Shown here one piece after another: positions 56,466 through 64,000 of a stretch of DNA of 64,000 nucleotides. Position numbers and translations under genes: made by a program. The first letter of the stretch is position 1, and the number at the start of each line of letters is the position of its first letter. This DNA comes from Eublepharis macularius (taxonomy: Eukaryota; Chordata; Lepidosauria; Squamata; Eublepharidae): the NCBI RefSeq assembly GCF_028583425.1, contig NC_072801.1:60899766-60963765 (forward strand), given 5' to 3'. The notes below the pieces were generated by a model that was not told where the DNA came from, did no database searches, and saw only the letters and a list, made by a program, of their open reading frames with translations.

Positions 56466-57260
56466 ATGTCAAAAAAAGAGTGGCAATCGGCAATAGAAAA
56501 CCTGGATAAAAACCTGGACAAAAAACTTTTAGATATGATTAAAGAACTTAAGGACACGAAATTGGAGCTGATAAAAGAGGTTAAAGAGGTTACACAGACA
56601 GTAAAATCGGAGCTGTCAGAAGTGAAAAAAGGTATGGAAACAATACGAAGTGAATTACAAGGAACGCAGCAGAGAGTTAAAACAGTAGAAGACGCGATGG
56701 AGAATTTAGCAGACACGCAACAAACAGAGATGAGATTGGTGAAGGGGAGAATGTCAGTTGCAGAAACTAAACATATGGAGAAGCAGCTACGTTTTCGTGG
56801 TTTGCCAGAAGTGGAAGGAAAGTCAGCGCAAGAACAGATGACTGAGGTGTTGGCTGAGTACCTGGGGAAGGAGGAGGAGGAAGTTGTGGCTATCCTAGAT
56901 GTGGCATACCGTGTGAATTCGAGAATAGCAACCCAGAGGAAACTACCAAGAGATGTGATTGTGCAGTTTACAACACGAAATATGAAAGAGAGGATTGTGA
57001 CAAAACAGTTTCAAGATCCATTGGAGACTGATGGCAAGACGATTATTATAATGAAGGAACTGCCCAGATCAGTGTTACTGGACCGGAAAAAATATAAAGT
57101 GCTAATTCAGATTTTGAAGGACATGAAAATCAGGTACAGATGGGAGTTACCGGAAGGAGTGTCCTTTGAGTTTGGAGGGGCCAAAAAACGCATCAGATCT
57201 GAGCGAGAGATGGAGCGATTTATTAAGGACAATGAAAAAGACTTACCAACAAGATCATGA
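56466..57260 (+). CDS. L1 ORF1 protein (RNA-binding chaperone)
   Basis: A 264-residue protein. Residues about 10-105 form a Lys/Glu-rich coiled coil (LLDMIKELKDTKLELIKEV and onward) for trimerisation. Next is an RRM-like fold starting KQLRFRGLPEVEG, with a middle strand RDVIVQFTTRNMKERIV. The C-terminal domain contains LDRKKYKVLIQILKDMKI and ends in KKRIRSEREMERF. It binds L1 RNA and forms the RNP. It is shorter than human ORF1p (338 residues), mainly at the N-terminus. The start ATG is the first in a CCCCACGATGTC context, and the stop overlaps the ORF2 start (ATGA). Confidence 0.93.
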   Translation: MSKKEWQSAIENLDKNLDKKLLDMIKELKDTKLELIKEVKEVTQTVKSELSEVKKGMETIRSELQGTQQRVKTVEDAMENLADTQQTEMRLVKGRMSVAETKHMEKQLRFRGLPEVEGKSAQEQMTEVLAEYLGKEEEEVVAILDVAYRVNSRIATQRKLPRDVIVQFTTRNMKERIVTKQFQDPLETDGKTIIIMKELPRSVLLDRKKYKVLIQILKDMKIRYRWELPEGVSFEFGGAKKRIRSEREMERFIKDNEKDLPTRS

Positions 57261-60200
57261 GTATGGAGTGTAAAGTATTATCTTGGAATGTAAATGGACT
57301 AAACTCACCGAATAAGAGGAAAAATACTTTTCACTGGCTACTAAAACAAAAATGTGACATTGTTTGTTTGCAAGAGACCCATATCAGAAAGCAGGATGTA
57401 AAATATTTAAAATCTGGAAAATTGGGCAAAGAATATGTAGCGGCCTCCAACAAGAAAAAAAGAGGAGTGGTGTTGTACATAAAAGAGGAGCTACAGCCAA
57501 AATTTGTTATGAGAGATGTGGAAGCTAGATTTGTAGCAGTGGAATGTATTTGGAATTTAAAGAGAGTGTTGGTAGTCGGACTTTATGCACCTAACGGTGC
57601 AAAAGAAAGCTTCTTTGAGGATTTAAGGAAGCATTTAGACGATCTTGCATACGACCAGATAATTCTTGCTGGAGACTTCAATGGAGTGACAGACTTGGAA
57701 CTAGACAAAAAGACTACAACAGCACAAAGGAAAAGAGGACTATTGCCAAAGCTTTTTTTTGAGTTGATTCAACAAGAGACTCTTGAAGATGTATGGAGGA
57801 GAGAATATCCTAAAAGCAGACAGTTTACCTTTTATTCTGCAAGGCATTCTACATTATCAAGAATTGATATGATCTGGGCCTCAAAAGACTTAGCATTATG
57901 GACTAAGGAGGTAGAAATAATGCCTATGGTAGGCTCAGATCACAACCCAATTATGTGGAAATTTGGAAAAAAGAGAAAAAGGAAAGCATGGAGAATAAAT
58001 GAGGACTTGTTACAGGAAAGAGAGAATATGGAAATACTGAGAAGAGAGACAAAGTTTTTTATACAATACAACGTGAATAAAGAAGTACCAACCAATAAAG
58101 TTTGGGATGCTTACAAGGCGGTTGTAAGGGGCATACTAATGGACTTAAATGGTAGAGCAAGAAAGAAGAAAGAGGAGAAAAGACAAGAGATTGAGGAGAA
58201 AATAAAAGCCAAAGAAATACAGCTAAAAAAGAGACCAGGGAAAAAGAAGGTATACCAGGAAATTAAAATACTTCAAGAACAGCTAACAGCAATGAGCAAT
58301 AAAGAATTGGAGTGGAATCTCAAAAGACTGAATCAAAAAGCGTTTGAGGGTGCTAATAAACCTGGGAAGTACCTGGCATGGCAATTGAAGAAGAAAAGGG
58401 AAAAGAAGATAATAAATAAAATCTGCGAAGATAACAAAACGTATTTGGAGCAGGCTACCATTAGTAGAGCCTTTTATAAATTTTACGCTAAGCTGTATAA
58501 TAAAAAAGAAGTAAACAAAGAATCAATAGCGTCATATTTGGAGAAAACCAAACTTCCAGAAATCTCGGAAGCTTGGAGAAATAAGTTGAATAGTGAAGTA
58601 ACTGACGAGGAAATAAGTAAGGCAATACAATCTGCAAATCTAGGAAAGGCGCCAGGGCCAGATGGACTTACGGCTAAATTCTATAAGACAATGGCTAATG
58701 AACTGGCACCATTCCTAAAAGAGGTGATGAATGGGGTTTTAAGGGATCAAAGGATTCCAGAAACTTGGAGTGAAGCGAATATATCATTGATCCCAAAAGA
58801 GGGCCAAGACCTGACTAATGTGAAAAATTATAGACCTATATCGCTACTCAACAATGACTACAAAATTTTTGCGAAGATATTGGCGGAGAGATTGAAGGGG
58901 TGGCTCTCGGAAGTCATAGAGGAGGAACAAGCAGGCTTTTTGCCAGACAGACAAATAAGAGACAACTTAAGGACAGTGATCAATGCTATTGAATATTATG
59001 ACAAGCGTTGTGACAAAGAGGTTGGTTTCTTCTTTGTTGACGCTGAAAAAGCGTTTGACAATTTAAACTGGGACTTTATGTTTGCCACTATGGAAAAGCT
59101 ACAATTGGGAGAAAGATTCATCAGAGCAATTAAGGAAATTTATAGAGACCAGACTGCAGCAATTGTGGTGAATGATGAATTGACCAAGAAATTGACGATA
59201 AGTAAAGGAACAAGACAAGGTTGCCCGTTATCTCCATTGTTGTTCATTTTAGTATTGGAGATTCTGATGATACAAATACGTCAAGATGAGGAAATTCGTG
59301 GAATAAAAATAAAGGACTATTCATACAAGGTCAGAGCATTTGCGGATGACATAATGTTAATTGTAGAGGACCCATTGGAGAACATGCCAAGAGTGATAGA
59401 TAAGATCAAGGAGTTTGGAGACTTGGCAGGTTTCTTCATTAACAAAAAGAAGTCAAAGATATTATGCAAAAATATGACTAAGCAGAAACAACAATTGTTA
59501 ATGGAAACAACGGATTGTGAAGTAACAAGTAAAGTGAAATATTTGGGAGTCGAATTAACTGCAAAGAACATAGATCTATTCAAAAACAATTATGAAAAAC
59601 TATGGACTCAGATAGAGAGAGACTTGATTAAATGGAATAGATTGAATTTGTCATGGTTGGGCAGGATTGCAGCAGTTAAGATGAATGTGTTACCAAGAGT
59701 AATGTTTTTGCTACAGACAATACCAATCATCAGAGACTCCAAACAATTTGAAAAATGGCAGAGGAAAATATCAGATTTTGTTTGGGCAGGCAAGAAGCCT
59801 CGAGTGAAAGTGAAAGTTTTACAAGATGCAAAGGAAAGAGGCGGAATGCAACTGCCCAATCTGAGACTTTATCATGATGCAATCTGCCTAGTTTGGTTGA
59901 AAGAATGGATGACATTAAAGAACAAGAAACTATTAGCCCTAGAGGGATATAAAAAAATATTTGGATGGCACGCATATTTATGGCATGACAAAGTAAAGGT
60001 CAACTCGATGTTCCTGCATCACTTTGTTCGGAGAAGTCTATACATAATCTGGAAGAAGTACAGAATTTATCTACAAGAAGGAACCCCTTTGTGGGTGGTT
60101 CCATATGAGGTGATAGACCCGAGAGCTGTTGATAATGAACAACAATGTTTAACGTATAAAGAAATAACTAAAACTGAAGCATCCAAACTTAGAATAAAGA

Positions 60201-61018
60201 CACAAGAGGAACTATCACCTAACTACGATTGGTTCCAGTATAGACAGATCAGAGACTTATATAATTCGGACTCTGTAAAGGGAGGTATACGAATAGAGAA
60301 TTCGGAACTAGAGCAGACCCTTCTTAAAGAAGATAAGAAAAGAATATCCAAGGTATACCAAGTACTGTTGAAGTGGTATACCGAGGATGAGATAGTTAAA
60401 ACACAAATGGTGAAATGGGCTATAAACTTTAATAAAGAAATAACAATGGAGGCATGGGAATACTTGTGGAAAACTACAATGAAGACAACGACATGTATTA
60501 ATATCAAAGAGAACATTTATAAAATGATCTATCGTTGGTACATGACACCAAAGAAGATTGCGCTAGGGAATTCGAATACTTCTAATAAATGCTGGAAATG
60601 TAAGAAGCATGAGGGCTCCCTCTATCATATGTGGTGGTCGTGTGAGGTAGCCAGGCAGTACTGGGGGGAAATAATAAGAGAAATGAGTGAAATTTTACAA
60701 TTTCAAATTAATAAGAACCCAGAACTCCTGCTACTGAACTTGGGAATGGAGGGAATTCCAGCCCAACACAGGACGTTGATATTTTATATGACAGCAGCAG
60801 CTAGACTTTTGTATGCGCAAAAATGGAAAGTACAAGAAGTGCCAACTATTGAAGATTGGACTTACAAATTGCTGTATATGGCTGAAATGGACAAGATGAC
60901 AAGAAAATTGAGAGATCTGGACTCAGGGCAGTTCAACACAGACTGGGAGAAGCTGAAACAATACCTGGAGAAGAAATGGGAGGTGGGAGGAAAACTGTGG
61001 CAGTTTGAGAACTACTGA
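57257..61018 (+). CDS. L1 ORF2 protein (endonuclease and reverse transcriptase)
   Basis: A 1253-residue protein. The APE-type endonuclease occupies residues 1 to about 235: LSWNVNGLNSP, CLQETHI, GLYAPNG, LAGDFNGVTD, RIDMIWAS and GSDHNPI hold the catalytic residues. The RT domain spans about 440-760: LIPKEGQDLTNVKNYRPISL, GFFFVDAEKAFDNLNW, GTRQGCPLSPLLFILVLEIL and the catalytic FADDIMLI near residue 694. A Cys-rich motif CWKCKKHEGSLYHMWWSC lies near residue 1112. It nicks target DNA and reverse-transcribes the L1 RNA there. No internal stop is seen, and the length is close to mammalian ORF2p (about 1275). Confidence 0.95.
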   Translation: MSMECKVLSWNVNGLNSPNKRKNTFHWLLKQKCDIVCLQETHIRKQDVKYLKSGKLGKEYVAASNKKKRGVVLYIKEELQPKFVMRDVEARFVAVECIWNLKRVLVVGLYAPNGAKESFFEDLRKHLDDLAYDQIILAGDFNGVTDLELDKKTTTAQRKRGLLPKLFFELIQQETLEDVWRREYPKSRQFTFYSARHSTLSRIDMIWASKDLALWTKEVEIMPMVGSDHNPIMWKFGKKRKRKAWRINEDLLQERENMEILRRETKFFIQYNVNKEVPTNKVWDAYKAVVRGILMDLNGRARKKKEEKRQEIEEKIKAKEIQLKKRPGKKKVYQEIKILQEQLTAMSNKELEWNLKRLNQKAFEGANKPGKYLAWQLKKKREKKIINKICEDNKTYLEQATISRAFYKFYAKLYNKKEVNKESIASYLEKTKLPEISEAWRNKLNSEVTDEEISKAIQSANLGKAPGPDGLTAKFYKTMANELAPFLKEVMNGVLRDQRIPETWSEANISLIPKEGQDLTNVKNYRPISLLNNDYKIFAKILAERLKGWLSEVIEEEQAGFLPDRQIRDNLRTVINAIEYYDKRCDKEVGFFFVDAEKAFDNLNWDFMFATMEKLQLGERFIRAIKEIYRDQTAAIVVNDELTKKLTISKGTRQGCPLSPLLFILVLEILMIQIRQDEEIRGIKIKDYSYKVRAFADDIMLIVEDPLENMPRVIDKIKEFGDLAGFFINKKKSKILCKNMTKQKQQLLMETTDCEVTSKVKYLGVELTAKNIDLFKNNYEKLWTQIERDLIKWNRLNLSWLGRIAAVKMNVLPRVMFLLQTIPIIRDSKQFEKWQRKISDFVWAGKKPRVKVKVLQDAKERGGMQLPNLRLYHDAICLVWLKEWMTLKNKKLLALEGYKKIFGWHAYLWHDKVKVNSMFLHHFVRRSLYIIWKKYRIYLQEGTPLWVVPYEVIDPRAVDNEQQCLTYKEITKTEASKLRIKTQEELSPNYDWFQYRQIRDLYNSDSVKGGIRIENSELEQTLLKEDKKRISKVYQVLLKWYTEDEIVKTQMVKWAINFNKEITMEAWEYLWKTTMKTTTCINIKENIYKMIYRWYMTPKKIALGNSNTSNKCWKCKKHEGSLYHMWWSCEVARQYWGEIIREMSEILQFQINKNPELLLLNLGMEGIPAQHRTLIFYMTAAARLLYAQKWKVQEVPTIEDWTYKLLYMAEMDKMTRKLRDLDSGQFNTDWEKLKQYLEKKWEVGGKLWQFENY

Positions 61019-61796
61019 AGTATTGAAGTAGAGGGGGGAGACTTTACCGGGGGGAGAAGAGATAAATGTGAATTAATAAGCAGTCAGATTAATAGATTGA
61101 CATATATATAGATATATATAGGTTAACAAACAGAACATAGAGAAAATAATTAATTATAAGGACTAAATATAAGGAGCGATTAACTAACAATATTTTCTTT
61201 TTTTTCTGACAAGTTTTGTACCAAACTGAATGTCTGAAGATATAGATGGGTCAAATTGATTGACTACGTGAGGAGAGATATATAGAACTATTATAAAAAG
61301 ATAGAATGGGTAATATATATAGAGAATAAGTCAAATTGTTTGATATAAACGAATGTATGATCTATATGGTTTATGATATATAGAAATACCTGAAATTGAA
61401 AAATTGGGATAAATTGTTTATCTAAGATGGAAACAAAGGCTTACAGTTTGGGCATATAATGTTAAAAATAGTTAAGGATGTACTGCTTAGAATAATGGAG
61501 AATATATATTTGTTTTAGATAGAGGAAGTTAATAAAAGTAAGGGAAAGGGGACAAAGGGTTGGAAAGCTGTTGGAAGTCAACAAAAAGGGGGGGGGAAGG
61601 GAGGGGGTTAGAGATGAAAAAATTGGGGAAAATTGAATGTAAATGTGGAAATAATGGATTCTAACCCAATAAAAATTTTTCAAAAAAAAAAAAAATATGC
61701 TTGCTCTGGAAGTAATAACTACCTATGGATCTCTGGCACTTCTGTAGCACCTCCACTTTCCACAAAACCCCCCCACACGTTCAGTGATTATATGTA

Positions 61797-61915
61797 CGTG
61801 ATGAAGTGGTTAGAGTGTCAGAGTAGAATCTGGGAGGCCCAGGTTCAAATTCCCACTCAGCCATGGAAGCTCGATGCTGGGTGACCTTGGTCCAGTCACA
61901 CACACTCAGCAAGCA
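61797..61915 (+). repeat. tRNA-derived SINE head, 3'-truncated
   Basis: GTGATGAAGTGGTTAGAGTG (A-box region) and CCAGGTTCAAATTCCCACTC (B box) are followed by GGGTGACCTTGGTCCAGTCA, a typical squamate tRNA-derived SINE body. It ends where homology with the first receptor copy begins. Confidence 0.65.
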
Positions 61916-62115
61916 GGCAGTGTGGAAGAACAGATTTCCCTCTCCCTCCTTCTGTTCTGATGCTGGCTCAAACTTTGTGGGTAGACGGCAAGGACCCAGG
62001 TGCACCTTGGGAAAAACAATCCAAAGGGGGCCTGATATTATGGTGAAGCAACAGCCCTGATTCAATTATCTCAGTGCAGTTGAGGAAAGGACTGTCATGT
62101 GTCAGTGTCTAACGC

Positions 62116-62870
62116 TAGACATTTGCACGAGCGAGGAAAAAAAACCCGAACACCCTGTTCATTGTTCGTTGCCGTCCACGAACAATGAACATGGATGAAC
62201 ATGAACTGTTCCCGGACATGTTCATTGTTCGTTGTTCGTGGGGGCCAGAACCCCCCCCCCCAACCTCCCCCTTAGCCCCCTCCCCTCAAACCCACTTACC
62301 TGGCCCTTTAAAGATCCCTTTAAATTATCAACTGGCAGGCAGCAGGGGGGGATTCCCCCCTGCCGCCTGCCAGTTGATAGTTTAAAGGGCCCTGTCCTGG
62401 CAAAAACAGCAGTGTCTGCTGGCAGCTAGATTGAACGGTTACAAAAGTGACCTTCCCAATGTCCAACACCTACCAAATTTGCAGGGGACATAGTCCTCAC
62501 TGTCCTCTGAAGACCTACCAAGTTTCAGAGAGATTGCACCCCAGAAAAGGCATGATCCACAGGTCTCCCCCTTTGCTGTCATTTTCTCTTCACAGTGGCA
62601 AAAACGGGACTCTCTGATGGAAGTACTTTGAAGGGTTAAAGCCAGAAGGAAAGCCAGAAGGAGTTCAGACAGAGTTCAGTCCCTTCCTACCTCTGGTTAC
62701 CAAGGGGATTGATTGCAGGTGCCAGACTGTCTGGCTTGAGGCAACAAATGAGGCTTACAACGACCACCTGTTCGTTTAGGATGAGGCTTCACGAACAGCT
62801 TGTTCGAGAACAGCAGATTAGGCTGTTCATGGGGTTTTTTTGTTTGTAATGCTGTTCATGCCCATGTCTA
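62116..62870. mobile_element. hAT-like non-autonomous element in the second receptor copy
   Basis: The left end TAGACATTTGCACGA and the inverted right end TTCATGCCCATGTCTA are imperfect inverted repeats. Flanks TCTAACGC (62108-62115) and TCTGACAC (62871-62878) match at 6 of 8 positions. The first receptor copy has a single TCTGACAC at 22569-22576, the empty site. The interior has repeated GAACAATGAAC/GTTCATTGTTC stretches and a C-rich segment and is non-coding. Confidence 0.75.
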
Positions 62871-62906
62871 TCTGACACCTCAATTTTGGCTTTATTTCAT
62901 TCACAG

Positions 62907-63191
62907 CTTCCCATTTGCCCAAATCTACAATCTATATGAGCCCCAGCAGGCGGGTTGCCCTTGGAGGACTAGTCAATATCAAGTGTGAGATTCCAGATGG
63001 ACCTGCAGAGTTCTTTCCCTATAAGGCTGGAGACCCAACACCAAAAGCAATGCAGAATGAGTCACATGATGGCGAATGTTCCATTCATAACGTCAGCTGG
63101 AAGCACCAAGGGAAGTACAGCTGCAGCTATTTTTTAAACGATCGTTTTGTGTTCTCTGCACACACTGACCCTCTGGAGCTTCTGGTATCAG
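62907..63191 (+). pseudogene. Last Ig exon of second LRC-type receptor copy
   Basis: A 285-bp phase 1-1 exon after CATTCACAG encodes SHLPKSTIYMSPSRRVALGG, NIKCEIPDGP, AEFFPYKAGDP, HQGKYSCSYFL and DPLELLVS. It is a close paralogue of exon 8 (22605-22910) without the 21-nt duplication. The C strand has Pro-Tyr where exon 8 has Leu-His. The donor reads TCAG|GCATCG, a weak GC donor. The membrane exon that should follow is deleted down to its last bases (63281-63316), so a membrane receptor cannot be made from this copy as seen. Confidence 0.8.
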
Positions 63192-63280
63192 GCATCGCAT
63201 TTGGCTATTGACTATTTCCTGGTCCTCCAAGTCTGTACCTTACCAGACTATTTAGTTTAGTTTCCAAATCTATACCCGTA

Positions 63281-63316
63281 TCTGTGTTGGAGAGGAAATG
63301 GACTGGGTGTTAGCTA
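63281..63316 (+). pseudogene. Remnant of the transmembrane/tail exon
   Basis: GTTGGAGAGGAAATGGACTG and GGTGTTAGCTAG align to the last 33 bases of the first-copy exon (25105-25137). The preceding membrane-spanning part and its splice acceptor are gone. The junction follows ATACCCGTA, which is at 22991-22999 in the first copy. Confidence 0.8.
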
Positions 63317-64000
63317 GCTCTCACCTTCTTCCTCTTTGTGTCTCTTCCCACCTAAGAACTGAGCCAGAATTTCAAGAGTCTTGGAGATTTCTAAAGCTCA
63401 GTGCAAACGTCCACAATTACTAGTCAGAAAGTCTCACGCTCATCCTCATTCCCTGACACCTCTGTGTGAAGATAACAGGGATGCACATCTCAAACAGTTG
63501 CATAGCTAAAAACAAACCTCGACTGGAATGAAGTAGGCTGCATTGTGAAAGTACGGCATAACAAACAACCACCATCCCATTTCATCATCTGGCCCTGCCC
63601 TATGAATTTCAGGTCTGGAATGCTGAGAATTAAATTACACCAGAGTCTCAAAGAGGGGAGAAAGGAGGATCATCATCTCATTCTATAGAATGCAGGTTCA
63701 CAAAGCTTCCATTTGCCTTGTGGGCGTGCAGGAAATGGAGAGGGGGCTTAACCCTTCAATGTCCACTTGACTCTACAGTTCAAAATCAAACTCCATATTT
63801 TGTTGTTGGCATTTTGAAGGAGGAAAAAATGTCTTGGGTGTTTGCACTTTTTGGTGTTTGCACCTTTGCATAAGAATGGTCACCCATCACTTGTGCTGCT
63901 GTTTTATTGACACCCAGCTGCCCTGACACTGCTGAGCTTGGCCCCTGCTCACAGGGACAACCTGTAGGGGGGATGTAGTACAGGAATGCCTGCTGAGTCA

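Larger units (their letters stand above)
55557..61690 (+). mobile_element. Full-length L1 (LINE-1) with two open ORFs
   Basis: The 20-bp target duplication AAAAATATGCTTGCTCTGGA lies at 55537-55556 and 61691-61710. It is perfect, although the leading As may be shared with the poly(A). Layout: CpG-rich 5' UTR of 909 bp (CTTCCTGTTTGGGATCC start), ORF1, ORF2 overlapping in ATGA, a 3' UTR with G-rich runs (GAGGGGGGAGAC and GGGGGGGGAAGG), AATAAA at 61668-61673 and a poly(A). Insertion at TC/AAAA fits the L1 endonuclease preference. Open ORFs and clean duplications point to a very recent, possibly active copy. Confidence 0.95.
61910..64000 (+). repeat. Second copy of the receptor 3' region (segmental duplication)
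   Basis: From AGCAAGCAGGCAG onward this matches 22365-23000 and then 25106 to about 25790, including intron, last Ig exon and 3' flank, with many substitutions. Relative to the first copy it lacks 23000-25105 and gains a 755-bp insertion. It runs off the window, so the duplicated unit may continue. Confidence 0.88.

Overview
The window looks like genomic DNA from a squamate reptile, probably a lizard. The evidence is the repeat mix (CR1, L2 and full-length L1 LINEs, tRNA-headed SINEs, hAT and other palindromic MITEs, a DIRS element) plus vertebrate genes with phase-1 immunoglobulin exons. Most of the sequence is intron, intergenic DNA and transposons. Only two host loci are recognisable.

Region 1 (about 4.2-25.3 kb, + strand) holds an exon ladder of a leukocyte-receptor-complex (LRC)-type multi-Ig receptor in the KIR/LILR/CHIR/GPVI style. 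There are eight Ig-domain exons (4252, 6034, 8998, 11431, 14212, 15120, 17650, 22605) and then a transmembrane/tail exon at 25019-25137. The membrane segment contains an arginine and the tail is very short, as in activating receptors that signal through an ITAM adaptor. Two exon types alternate along the ladder. Exons 4 to 8 plus the membrane exon read through all junctions in one frame. Exon 1 and exon 3 each have a one-base problem at a boundary. No signal-peptide exon was found. The introns are full of MITEs, L2 pieces and SINEs.

Region 2 (about 26-38.7 kb) is mostly unassigned. It contains an intact single-exon alpha-1,2-fucosyltransferase gene (FUT2-like, minus strand, 30774-31841), a solo LTR with 5-bp target duplications (34005-34421), a degenerate tandem repeat and small MITEs/SINEs.

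Region 3 (about 38.7-55.3 kb) is a three-level nest. A CR1 LINE is split by a DIRS-family element (38857-54835), which is itself split by a young LTR element (40000-50206, minus orientation). The DIRS element shows inverted terminal repeats, an internal complementary region and RT/RNase H and tyrosine-recombinase parts. The LTR element has 1257-bp LTRs, a tRNA-Ala-like primer site and a 7.7-kb interior with no recognisable genes. Right beside the nest lies a full-length L1 (55557-61690) with two open ORFs and long perfect target duplications.

Region 4 (about 61.9-64 kb) is a second copy of the 3' end of the Ig receptor. It keeps the last Ig exon but has lost the membrane exon through a deletion of about 2.1 kb, and carries a later hAT-like insertion upstream of the exon. 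It looks like a receptor pseudogene, or the edge of a larger tandem array that continues past the window.
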